DNA of 64,000 nt from Flaveria trinervia (taxonomy: Eukaryota > Streptophyta > Magnoliopsida > Asterales > Asteraceae): contig CM046447.1 in assembly GCA_025506515.1 (NCBI GenBank), positions 84,765,748 to 84,829,747 on the forward strand, in the 5' to 3' direction. The notes under the pieces were generated by a model. The model saw only the letters and a list, made by a program, of their open reading frames with translations, was not told the origin of the DNA and did not search any database. Position 1 is the first letter of the stretch; every line of letters starts with the position of its first letter. Below, in pieces: positions 1 through 9,906 of the stretch. Position numbers and translations under genes: made by a program.

Positions 1-204
1 AATTATGTGCGTGTGCTATTTGTTTTATGTGCTTGTAGATTTGAATACTGATATGTGTTAGGTTAGTGATTGCTTTGGACAAGAGGGTAAGTCAAGTGGT
101 TAATCACACTTGGCCACTGTAATTAAAGACTTACCATAATTATAATGATCTGAGCAGTTATCTTGAATAACCATTTTGGTGTTTGAATCTTATAGGAATT
201 AGTT
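1..204 (+). other. Ty3 element leader upstream of gag
   Basis: Non-coding stretch directly before the gag start codon. It should lie between the primer-binding site and gag of the chromovirus. I see no tRNA-complementary site here, so the PBS and 5' LTR are probably upstream of base 1. Confidence 0.5.
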
Positions 205-560
205 ATGGCTGGTAGAACATCTGTGACGGCAACCCGAGGAGGTGCTCGTGGTGGGCATACTACTGAGCCGCATGTCACCCAGAGCAAAACTAAGGCTCCC
301 GAGACTGTTCACGAGGAGTCAGACCTCCATAGTCACCCGGAGGGGGAGGGATCAGCGACCCTCAAACCCATTGTGAAGGAGACTATCGCTGACGAAGTCT
401 ACAATGTCATGCAAAATGTCTTACCCTCGATGGTGACCTAGGTGATCAAACCAGTCAATGATGGAGAGAATGCTGAGAAGAAGGGGAAGGAAAGTGAGTA
501 GAATTCAGGAAAGTCCACTGGGGGACTAAGGAGTCTGAAGAGGAGCCATCAAACCCTAAG
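205..560 (+). pseudogene. gag: Ty3 gag N-terminus, broken
   Basis: Start of the chromovirus gag-pol polyprotein. The ATG at 205 opens a 78-codon frame beginning MAGRTSV, rich in Gly, Arg and Thr, which is common for the disordered N-terminus of this family. The frame ends at a TAG at 439-441, where a CAG would continue it. Readable but interrupted sequence then leads into the main gag frame at about 561. A single point nonsense mutation and one or more later changes separate this piece from the capsid region. The protein would have been the structural gag precursor. Confidence 0.75.
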
Positions 561-2591
561 GTGGTAGTCCATGATGACGATAGTGATGAGGAGTCCGAGA
601 GAGAGAATACTAGAGGGTGCAACTATGGGGCATTCCCAAGGTGCAAGCCCCCAACCTTTGACAGTAATGGCAATGCTACTGTTGTTCATCGTTGGGTTAG
701 AGAGATGGAAGCGGTATTAGAAATTAGTGAGTGCCGGGAAGATAAAAAAGTTAAGTTCGCCACTCATTTCATGATTGACTCAGCATTGTGCTCGTGGGAC
801 AATATTGTCCAGGCTAAAGGAAAGCGATCGATAGCCAAACTGAAGTGGTCTGAGTTGAAGGAGTTAGTGCGGGAGGAGTATTGTCCCCATCGGGAATTAG
901 ACAAGATTGAAAAGGAGTTCCTGTATTTGAAGGCTGGGAACATGACTCATCAAGAGTATACCTCCAAGTTCAATGAACTTGCAAGACTTGTCCCAGACAT
1001 GGTGATGCCTGCATCCAAGAAGATCAAAAGATACATACAGGATTTGTCTATGGATATCAGGAGGCACATGATTGCATCCAGACCAGGCACATTTAGGTCT
1101 GTGGTGGACTTAGCTGGGAGGTTATACGATGAGAGAGACCCAGTGCATGTACAGAAGAAGGTGGAGAAATGGAATGGGAACAAGAATGGAAATGGGAAGA
1201 GGTTCAGAGTTGATAACTTCCAGAATGGAGAGAAGAGGATGAGGGTTGAAGATCAGTCAGCGAGACAGGGTAATACTGGTGAAGGTGGTGGTTGTAGAAA
1301 ATGTGGAAAAGGTCATTCAGGGGAGTGCAGAGTTGGGACGGGAAAATGTTTCAAATGCGGAGGCGAGGGCCACTATGCTAGGGATTGCAAGGTGGGGAGG
1401 TGTTACCAGTGTGGCGAAGTGGGTCATGTGGGAAAAGACTGTAAGAAAGGAAAACCAGAAGGATCAGGAACGGTTAAAGCTGGAGATAAAGGAAGGGGTG
1501 ACGGTTCGAAGGCAAAGGCGAGGGCATTCAACAAAACTCCTGAGGAGGCCAGAGCAGATCCAGAAGTAGTTTTAGGTATGTTTCTAGTAGACCATGAATA
1601 TGCTTCTGTGCTTTTTGATTCTGGTGCTAGTAGGAGTTTTGTGTGTGCTGCCTTTTGTCGTTTGTTGCATGATAAGAGTAGAAAGTTAGATGAGCCTTTC
1701 TATGTAGAAACAGCTATTGGTAAGTCCACTAAGGTAATTGAGGTGGTTGAGGATTACCTGATTCAGTTAGAGGATTGTAAGTTCCCTGCTAGGTTGCATG
1801 TTATGGCCTTAGGAGGTTTTGATGTGGTGTTAGGCATGGATTGGTTAGCTAGCTATGAAGCCAATATAGTATGTAGTAAAAAGATAATTCGTCTAACAGT
1901 GCCCGATGGTAGTTCTGTTACGATTCGTGGAGATAAGGTGTGCTGTGTACCGAAGGTCATGTCGATGATCACAGCTGAAAAGTACTTGAGACGTGGGTGC
2001 AGCGCTTACTTGGCCTACGTAAAAGATGTGGATGCAGCAGAGCCAAAATTATTAGATGTGTCGGTAGTGCGCGAGTTTCCTGACATCTTTCCTAAAGACC
2101 TGACCGGTGTGCCGCCTGACCGTGAAATCGAATTCCAGATTGATTTTCTACAAGGAGCACAACCCGTCGCTAAAGCACCGTATCGATTAGCTCCTTCAGA
2201 GATGATAAAACTAAGGGACCAGTTGGAAGATTTACTGGATAAAGGCTTCATCCGACCGAGTACCTCTCCATGGGGTGCTCCGGTTTTATTCGTCAAGAAA
2301 AATGATGGTAGCATGCAGATGTGCATTGACTATTGCGAGCTCAATAAGCTGACTGTAAAGAATCGGTATCCATTACCAAGGATCGACGACCTGTTCGATC
2401 AACTTCAGGGCGCCAGCTGGTTTTCGTGGATAGACCTGCGGTCTGGTTACCACCAGCTAAAGGTGAAAGAACAAGACATTCCAAAGATAGCGTTCCGAAC
2501 GTGTTATGGACACTACGAAGTTCTCGTCATGTCCTTTGGTTTAACCAATGCGCCAGCTACTTCTATGGACCTCATGAATAGGGTATGTTGA
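561..2591 (+). pseudogene. gag-pol: Ty3 gag-protease-RT polyprotein segment
   Basis: Longest open segment of the element, 676 codons. Residues about 20-200 match the plant retrotransposon gag (capsid) fold. About residues 240-300 carry three zinc knuckles: a short CRKCGKGHSGEC, then CFKCGGEGHYARDC, then CYQCGEVGHVGKDC. The aspartic protease active site is FDSGAS near residue 352. A linker leads to reverse transcriptase with YPLPRIDDLFDQL, the first catalytic Asp region SWIDLRSGYHQL, and MSFGLTNAPA. The frame ends with TGA at 2589-2591, just before the second catalytic motif. The downstream motif is in another frame. Gag and pol share one frame here, as is usual for chromoviruses. Confidence 0.9.
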
Positions 2592-3625
2592 CCAATGTTG
2601 GATAAATCGGTGATAGTATTCATCGACGACATCTTGATTTATTCGAAAAGTGAAAAGGAACATGCCCGATCATATTCGAGAAGTATTGGAGACACTCAAA
2701 AATGAAAAGTTATATGTTAAGTTCTCTAAATGCGCATTTTGGCTTCGAGAAGTTCAATTTCTGGGTCATTTGGTTAATCCCGAGGGGATCAGGGTGGACC
2801 CTGCGAAGGTTAAAGTGGTAATGCAATGGGAACCTCCAAAGACGACATCCGAGATTCGCAGTTTCTTAGGCCTGGTAGGCTACTATAGGAGGTTTATCCA
2901 GGATTTCTCCAAGATAGCTTATCCTTTGACTAAGCTGACCTGGAAGGACTTAAAGTATGAATGCGGTACTGATCAGGAGAACGCCTTCCTAGAACTAAAG
3001 ATGAGGTTAACTCAAGCCCTGTCTTGACGTTACCTGAAGGGAACGAGGATCTGGTGGTTTACTCAGATGCCTCATATGCAGGATTAGGTTGCGTGTTGAT
3101 GCAACGAGGGAAGGTGATAGACTATGCTTCTAAACAATTAAGGTTTACGAGGCCAATTATCCCACCCATGATTTGGAGTTGGCCGCGGTGGTGTTTGCAT
3201 TGAAGATTTGGAGGCACTACCTGTATAGGGTGAAGTGCACCATCTTCATTGATCATAAAAGTCTGAAATATTTCTTTGAACAAAAGGAACTCAATATGAG
3301 GCAGAGGCGGTGGTTGGAACTGATCAAGGATTTTGATTGCGAAATTCATTATGATCCAGCCAAAGCCAATCTGGTTGCTGACACCCTTAGCCAAAAAGGA
3401 CGACCCGAACCAATTCGGGTGACGGCTTGCCACATAATCATGACCCCTGATGTTATGAAAAGAGTGAGGGAGTTCCAGGATGAGGCGTTAGTAGAGGACA
3501 GAGTCAACTCTGAAAGGATGAAAGGACAAGTTTCAGAGTTGGGAGAAAACACCCTAGGTGTTAACCCGATCTGGGAGAATGTGGATCCCTCTCTATGGGG
3601 ATCTGGGGGAGAAAATCATGGATGA
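2592..3625 (+). pseudogene. pol: Ty3 RT palm/thumb and RNase H, frameshifted
   Basis: Continuation of the same polyprotein in several frames. Soon after the stop at 2591 the catalytic motif reads FIDDILIYSK (about 2620), a normal variant of YxDD. The piece from 2650 to 3027 holds the RT thumb, including SFLGLVGYYRRFIQDFSKIA. RNase H begins near 3030 with VVYSDASYAGLGCVL and continues from 3173 with FIDHKSLKYFF and the C-terminal LVADTLSQK. The stop at about 3025 and a frame change near 3140 break it. The enzyme would synthesise cDNA and remove the RNA template in the virus-like particle. Confidence 0.88.
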
Positions 3626-4574
3626 GGCTCACAAAACTCAATATTCCATACACCCCGGTGCCATAAAAATGTATCAACATCTGAAGAAAGATTACCGGTG
3701 GCCGGAATAAAGTGAGACGTGGCTAAGTATGTGAGCAAGTGCCTGACTTGCCTGCAAGTGAAGGCAGAGCACCAAAAGCCAATGGGAAGATCCAGCCTTG
3801 GATATCCCTGAATGGAAATGGGAACACATCACAAAGGATTTCATCACGAAACTACCTCGCACGGCGAGGGGAAGTGATGCAAATCTGGGTGATTGTTGAC
3901 CGTCTAACAAAGAGGGCCCATTTCCTACCAATTCGTGAGACGTATTCCTCTAAGAGGTTGGCAGAGCTATTTATCAAGGAGATCGTGGCTCGTTGCGGCA
4001 TGCCAGTGTCTATCATTTCTGATAGGGACACGTGGTTTACGTCCAAGTTCTCGAAGAGGTTTCACGACTCAATGGGGACTAGACTGCATATTAGTACGGC
4101 TTACCATCCCCAGAAGGATGGTCAATGATAAAGGACGATCCAGACTTTAGAGGACATGCTACGAGCCTGTGTAATCGACTTTGGAGGAAGCTAGGATGAG
4201 CACTTACCGTTGGCGGAATTCTCATATAATAATAGTTACCATGCCACCATTGGTATGCCACCTTACGAAATGTTGTACGGTAGAAAGTGCAGAACGCCCG
4301 TGTGTTGGGTGACACCGGACAAAAGGAATTGGGGAGTCTTGAAGTGATTGAGGTCACAACTAAGAAGTTAGATAAGATTAAGGCATTCATGAAAGCCGCA
4401 AAGGACCGCCAGAAGTCTTATGCTGATAAGAGGCATAGGCCGATAGAATTTGAGGTTGGTGACAAGGTTATGCTCAAGGTATCGCCCTGGAAAGGGATCA
4501 TCCGGTTTTGAAAAAGGGGAAAGTTAAGCCCAAGATTCATAGGTCCATTCCGTATTATCGCAAGGGTAGGAGAA
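3626..4574 (+). pseudogene. pol (int): Ty3 integrase, heavily broken
   Basis: Integrase remnant. The HHCC-type zinc region is readable near 3630-3760 but full of stops. The catalytic core is recognisable at 3880-4128, with VIVDRLTKRAHFLP (first Asp), SIISDRDTWFTSKF (second Asp) and TAYHPQKDGQ just before the expected Glu. A further piece at 4287-4511 contains the core-to-C-terminal linker and a GDKVMLKVSPWKGI strand typical of the integrase C-terminal domain. Several stops and shifts (about 3725, 4129, 4190) make it non-functional. It is known in the family to insert the cDNA into host chromatin. Confidence 0.85.
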
Positions 4575-4877
4575 GTGGCCTATAGATTAGAACTACCTGA
4601 TGAGTTGAGTGGAATTCACCCTACGTTCCATGTAACTCATCTCAGGAAATTTCTGGTAGATAATGATGTAGTTTTACCATTAGAAGACATTGAATTCGAT
4701 GAACAACTGAATTATGTAGAGCAGCCGGTGGCCATCCTTGATTGGAACGAGAAGCACTTACGGAATAAAGTAGTTCCACTAGTACGAGTACAGTGGAGAC
4801 ACAGAAAAGGATCAGAATCTACGTGGGAGACCGAGGAGGAGATGAAGAAATTTTACCCTCAATTTTTCGATGACTGA
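4575..4877 (+). pseudogene. pol (chromodomain): Ty3 integrase C-terminus with chromodomain
   Basis: An open 100-codon stretch ending at TGA 4875-4877. It begins with the end of the integrase C-terminal domain (LSGIHPTFHVTHLRKF) and finishes with a chromodomain. Chromodomain hallmarks are EQPVAILDWNEK, VPLVRVQWRHRKGSESTWE and a final YPQFF. In chromoviruses this module targets integration to heterochromatin by contacting modified histones. It follows the broken core in a separate frame, so it is a fragment. The stop lies about 25 bp before the purine tract, the usual arrangement. Confidence 0.88.
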
Positions 4878-4902
4878 TAGGTTTTGAGGAAGAAACCTAA
4901 AT

Positions 4903-4914
4903 AAGTGGGGGAGA
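4903..4914 (+). promoter_or_regulatory. Polypurine tract of Ty3 element
   Basis: AAGTGGGGGAGA sits two bases before the LTR start TGTAACACC. This is the plus-strand primer site for reverse transcription and fixes the start of the 3' LTR. Confidence 0.85.
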
Positions 4915-4916
4915 CT

Positions 4917-6803
4917 TGTAACACCCCGAAAAGTCAAAACAAGTCATTAAGGATAATGGGCTTGATTATTAGGTATTTTAATGAGGTAAAGAAATGGTCA
5001 TGGGCTAAATTAGGCTTATTGGGTAGTGGCCTATGGGATTAAAGGCCCATAATCAACCCTTAAGCACCCAAACCAGCCTTCATCTTCCTTATTGCAACCC
5101 TAGCCACCAAAATTCATAGGGAGAGAAAGTAGAGAGAGAAAGTGAAGAAAACTCAAGATTTGAAGCTTCCAAGGTTAAGAGATTGAAGATCGGGGTGTTG
5201 GAGCATCAAGACCTAAGAAAGAAGCAACAAATCTAGTTAAGAATCGACCTCTAAACCCTTCTGTAGATCAAACCCGGATTCTAGGGTTTTGAGCTTTGAG
5301 AAGTTGCAAAGAAACGCATAAAGGTCATATTTTTACATATGAAAACATGTATAAATCTTAGATTTAGCCTCATGGATGATAAACTAAGAGATTGGACGTA
5401 GAATGTTATGATTTTGGGTTAAAAACGGACTGGTACGTGATTTTTATGCGATCTGCGAAACTGTGTATGCATCCAACGAATTTGCATATTCAACCAACAA
5501 AACTATGAGGACTTCCTACGAAACTATAATTTCACAGGTAGTTTCGCAGACATGGTTTTCCAACGAAAGTTGGGCGAAACTGGCAGTGAAGATGCCAACG
5601 AATTGCCAGCGAAGGGGCTAGCGAAACTAACAGCGAAACTGTTAGTGAAACTAGCAGCGAAAGTGTTGGCGAATCTTGCAGTGAAATTAGTAGCGAATTT
5701 AGGCAGAAAATTAACCCCTTAGAGTATTAACTTGTGTGCAGGTTGTGTAGTGTGATCCTAGCCTAGAAAGCTTAGTGTAGAAGTTATTTGTGGTATCCAG
5801 GTGAGTTCTAGATCCCCTATTTATAATTTTTTCCATGTCTTGGGGCTATTATGCATACTAAATTTATGTTTTTAAATGACCAGATTTTAAGGGGTTGTAA
5901 CAAGAAGAACGATTTTTCTGAGTCTAGAAGTTATTCGTGGTATCCAGCCCTACCCCAGCCAGGGGCGTTGCCCCTTGGAGCCCACTTGGGGCTGCTGCCC
6001 CTAGGACCCCGCTGTCAGGGGATGGCGCCCCCAAAACCCCCGCTGTCCCGTGAGGGTCAGTTATGTTTTATGATAATTAGTACTTGGCATGTTGTGTACT
6101 TTATAAGTTAAGTATTATATATATTAAAGAGGAAGATGATATTAATGAAAAGTGAAAGTTAATGAATGTTACCCCGGGGCCCGTTTGATGATGTAAAGTC
6201 TTGCAAGTATGATAGACGTCACTTATGTGAGTCTGATTTATGATGATGGATTTGTATTCATGAGCGGGCTATGTGCCTTGGAGTGTGGATCAACTGTCGG
6301 GGATTAGTTACCGTATTCATGTGTACCAACAAGGATTGACATTTGTTGTCGATCAACATGGAGCTCTTGCTTTGTGCAATCTCGTTTTTGATGAAAGTGA
6401 AAGATAATGAACATGCTTGTTGTGATGCAAGTAATGTTATGTGCTATGATGTATGCATGGTCACTATATGAAGGACAAAGTTTATATTCTTATATTATTT
6501 AAAACTAGAACTTACTCAGCGAAGCTGACTTTTATGCATAATAGTTGGCAGGTAAACGCTGATGTTGTGGATGGCACACAGAGCTACTTGGGGACTATGG
6601 ATGGCATTACTGTTTATGAAATATTTATTGTAATTCAAGAACAAGTAACATGTTTTGGTTGCAATTAAACGAAAAATGTATGAGTACAATATGATTTTCA
6701 AGTTTCTAATGAATGTCTATTTAATTCCACTACAATGTTTTGATTATTAAAAATGATTTTTTATAGTATGATTAACCAACTGTGAGGTTTTCCGGGAACA
6801 ACA
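4917..6803 (+). repeat. 3' LTR of the Ty3 chromovirus
   Basis: Starts TGTAACACCCCG after the purine tract and ends near CGGGAACAACA, about 1.9 kb. The end region (TTGGCAGGTAA...GGATGGCA...CCGGGAAC) resembles the end of the Ty3 fragment at 15321-15680 and, on the opposite strand, the start of the solo LTR at 21828. An AT-rich TATATATATTAAAG near 6116-6131 could be its TATA region. The right end abuts a Sirevirus remnant through a 14-bp direct repeat, so the last few bases are uncertain. Confidence 0.8.
5455..5710 (+). repeat. Degenerate short repeats inside the Ty3 LTR
   Basis: Run of variants of AGCGAAACT / AACGAA / CAGCGAAAGTG with irregular spacing. About a dozen copies occur in 250 bp. 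There is no coding potential. Confidence 0.65.
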
Positions 6804-6816
6804 CCAACTGTGAGGT
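6775..6816. repeat. 14-bp direct repeat at Ty3 LTR / Sirevirus junction
   Basis: ACCAACTGTGAGGT occurs at 6775-6788 and again at 6803-6816, spanning the point where LTR sequence changes to antisense copia RT sequence. Confidence 0.7.
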
Positions 6817-7690
6817 CGTGAGGCGGTGGGGTACATGAGAGATCCGATCATTCCTCGGTACATGGTGGCATCAACCAGATCGCCATTTTCGTCAGGTGCC
6901 ACATCATGGTTTGTAGCAAGTGGAGTCCAACTGCTGAAGCATTCTCCATATCAAACCGACTGAGAATATCACCCACATACTTGGTTTGATGTAGGAAAAT
7001 TCCCTTAGGTGTCTGATCCACCTGTAACCCGTGGAAGAACTTCATTTCTCCCATGGCACTCATCTCAAATTCTGCCTTTATTACTGCTTCAAATTCTTTA
7101 CACAATTCTTCGTTTTTGGACCCGAAGATTATGTCATCAACATAGATTTGTAGAAGCAGTAAGTCACCATCCTTTTCTTTGATAAACAATGTACAATCAA
7201 TCACTCCTCTTCAAAACCGTGTTTCACAAGATGTGTCGAGAGCTTCTCATACCATGCTCTGGGGGCTTGATGAAGCCCGTATAAAGCCTTGTCTAGCTTG
7301 TAAACTCTGTCCCGATGATATGGATCCTAAAATCCCTCGGGATGACTAACATACACTGTCTCTCGGATTTCACCATGAAGAAATCCACTTTTCACATCAA
7401 GCTGATAGACTTTAATCTTCATATATGATGCATAGGCTAGGAAGATACAGATAGCTTCCATTCTTGCCACTGGTGCAAAGACTTCATTGTAATCAATCCC
7501 CTCGACTTGTCAAAATCCTTGAACTACTAGTCGAGCATTGTTTCTGATAATGACCCCTTGGTCATCCTTCTCGCATTTTAAAAAAACCCATTAGTGTCAA
7601 TGACCTTAGCACCTTTAGGTCTATCCACCAGAGTGCACACTCCTAACTTCTTGAATTAAAGAAGTTCTTCTTGCATGGCACTCACCAAGC
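6814..7690 (-). pseudogene. pol: Element E reverse transcriptase, truncated
   Basis: Antisense copia RT (RVT_2 type). It runs from about 7690 (NNEAW region) leftward. Motifs read include the start of the palm near 7400-7560, the DKALYGLHQAP region at about 7270, the catalytic YVDDIIFGSKNEE near 7130, and FEMSAMGEMKFFHGLQVDQTPKG near 7040. The open piece 6848-7204 holds the catalytic loop intact. Sequence ends at 6814 inside the motif preceding SRPD, where it joins the Ty3 LTR. Frame changes near 7205, 7330 and 7560 make it a pseudogene. Its closest relative in the window is the RT of element D. Confidence 0.88.
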
Positions 7691-9140
7691 CTCATTATTT
7701 AAGCCGTCGCTTACATATTTAGGCTCAAATTGAGACACAAAAAATCGATAAGCACCGTGGTGAAGGTAGCATTTTTCCATGACTGAGGCATAATCAGTTG
7801 AATATAGCTGATCTCTTGTCTGTACTCCCAATTGTACATCCCCTATGACATTGTCTAGAGGATGATAAGCATTTAGTCGAGATCCTGGAGTGGTGGGTAT
7901 AACTACCTCATTATCCAGATTGTGAACCACAGGGTCAGTATGTGAGGTAGTGGGAGTATGGGGTTCCGAAGTGTCAGAAGCATCAACATCTTATGCGTAT
8001 GTACTTGTAGAAGTAGGAACCTGGTCCTCCTGATCCACCTGAACGTTTTCCACTTCTTCATCATCCAAGAGGAGTCACTTACCTCTAGTGCTCCCCCTGA
8101 GTTACTAGAAGACTGGCCTTATGAAGCGGTGTGTTAAAGACATCATACATCATCTTGGTTGCTAACTCATCTTCAGGAGTGGAGAGAGGGATATTGAAGG
8201 AATTAAAGAATCCAGCATAATCGAAAAAGAATGCGGGTCCTTTTCCAGCTGGGGGTGGTGTATCTCTGAACGTCCATATTACACCACACTTCTACTTGAC
8301 CCATTGAGTTGTTGTAAACTCTCTTATTCGGTATGTTGTATCCTAGGAAAAATCCTTCTTTAGCCTTCTCCCTGAACTTGCCTTCCTGAATTTTCTTCAA
8401 AAGGGTGCAAGGTGCACCAAACGGTTCGAGGTACTCAAGATTTGGTTTACGTCATTGAAGTAATTCGTAACATGTCTTAGCATGATGTTTTACTACCAGG
8501 ACTCGATTTAAAGTGTAACATGCATTGGCAACTGGCTCATTCCAAAATTGGATGGGTAGTTTCGAGTCTGCTAGCAATGTCCATGTTGTCTCTATCAAGC
8601 TGTGATTCTTTCTCTCAGCAACTCCGTTCCGTTCATTTGTGGAGTGTAGGTAGAAGTGAACTGGTGCAGAATTCCCTTTTCTTTGTAGAATTCCTCCATC
8701 CATTGGTTCTTGAACTCGGTACCATTGTCTTAGTGTACTTGTCTTACCTTCAGCTTGTAGAGAGACTCCAAGTAGTTACTAACTCTTTGAATGACTCAAA
8801 TGTTTCAGATTTGGATTTCAGAACCATTACCCAGGAGAATCTTGAGTAGTCATCTATAACTACATAATAGTATAAGTTGCTAGCGAGGCTCCTTGTACTA
8901 ACTAGACCAAATAGATCCATGTGAAGAAGCTCAAGAGGTAGTTCTATGGAATGAACTTTCTTTTCCTTATGAGACTTCTTAGTCTGTTTGCCTTTCTTGC
9001 AGGAGACACAAAAATCCGGTAATTGGAAGTTTTTGACGTTTACTCCTCGCACTAGATCATTCTAGATCAAGTGGTTCATCTTCCATGGATTGATGTGTCC
9101 TATTCTCCTATGCAAGGAGATCAAGTCCTTCTCTATAGCC
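7691..9140 (-). pseudogene. pol (int): Element E integrase and linker, broken
   Basis: Reading from 9140 down: the zinc-binding region (RRIGHINPWKMNHL, then FCVSCKKGKQ), integrase core with first Asp in LLHMDLFGLV (about 8920), then the EQNG-type motif as ERNGVAERKNHS near 8610, keeping the catalytic Glu. After the core come the insert KAKEGFFLGYNIPNKRVY (about 8350) and the acidic, Ser/Thr-rich linker to RT, ending with a VVIPTTPGSRLNAYHPLDN region. Open pieces are 8750-9052, 8452-8703, 8203-8400 and 7682-7930, in different frames. The second Asp region near 8730 is disrupted by shifts. Confidence 0.87.
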
Positions 9141-9906
9141 TTTGACAGGAAGCACTGAACTTGATGATCCGTTGTGGAGGCCTTTGATAGATCCAAGAAA
9201 TAATGATCGTTATATCTTGAAGCTGACATGAAGACTTAGTCTTTCGGGATCACATAGTCCTTTTTCAGAAGATAGCACTTCTTGTTGTCGAAAACTACCT
9301 TAATGCCTTTGTCACAGATTTGGGATACAGAAAGCAAATTATTTTGATGTTGTGAAACATAGTTACCTTATCAAACTTCACTTTCTGGTTTCCCACTTCC
9401 CCTTTAGCAGTGATGTAACCTCCTTTGTTTCCAGAAAATGAAACATGACCTCCTTTAATTTGTTTGACGTTTGACGCGAGAGTCAGATTCCCAGTCATGT
9501 GCCTAGATACTCCACTATCTACGATCTATGTAATTTTGGCAGCACTATAACGAACACCCTGAGAAGATTCGGTTGAATCAGCCATCATAGAAGAGTCTGA
9601 CCTTTCTGGTGCTAGTGATTCTGAACATTTTGTGCTTTAACCCTCTTCATTCAGGTGATCGACCACATTTGCAGTTTCTTCATTTTTGACATCATGAGTT
9701 CAACTGCTATATCACCTTCACTTGTAGAGCCGTCATCCAAACCTTCAACACATGCAATGTTTGATTCTCCCGGAGATACAAATAGAAAGGTCCAATCTTG
9801 CCACTCGTCATCTTGAGCTGTCAAGGCCTTAGAATCCTTGCTGGACGATGTAGGACTACTTGTGGGTTTATCATGACGATTGACGGATGAGAATGGATTA
9901 CCATTA
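9141..9906 (-). pseudogene. pol (pr): Element E protease and pre-integrase region
   Basis: Contains the copia protease signature VDSGVSRHMTG at about 9496-9530 and the following TLASNVKQIKGGHVSFSGNKGG strand region (9295-9498). A TAG just upstream of the active site replaces the usual Trp codon. From 9530 to 9906 lies the poorly conserved, Ser/Asp-rich linker between gag and protease. The left part (9141-9295) has the HLHRRM-type pre-integrase region with stops. The right edge is the insertion point of the solo LTR. Confidence 0.8.

Larger units (their letters stand above)
1..6803 (+). mobile_element. Ty3/gypsy chromovirus (Tekay/Del-like), 5' end outside window
   Basis: Internal region and 3' LTR of a plant chromovirus. 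Domains occur in the order gag, CCHC knuckles, aspartic protease, reverse transcriptase, RNase H, integrase, chromodomain, followed by a purine tract and an LTR starting TGTAACACCCCG. RT before integrase defines Ty3/gypsy, and the C-terminal chromodomain defines a chromovirus. The LTR start and domain style suggest the Tekay/Del lineage (inference). The reading frame is broken by stops and indels, so the copy is inactive. The 5' LTR and primer-binding site are not in the window, so no TSD can be checked. Confidence 0.93.

Noticed and set aside
5851..6111. 86-codon Pro/Leu/Gly-rich frame
   Set aside because: Inside the Ty3 LTR, low-complexity GC-rich patch, no homology recognised.
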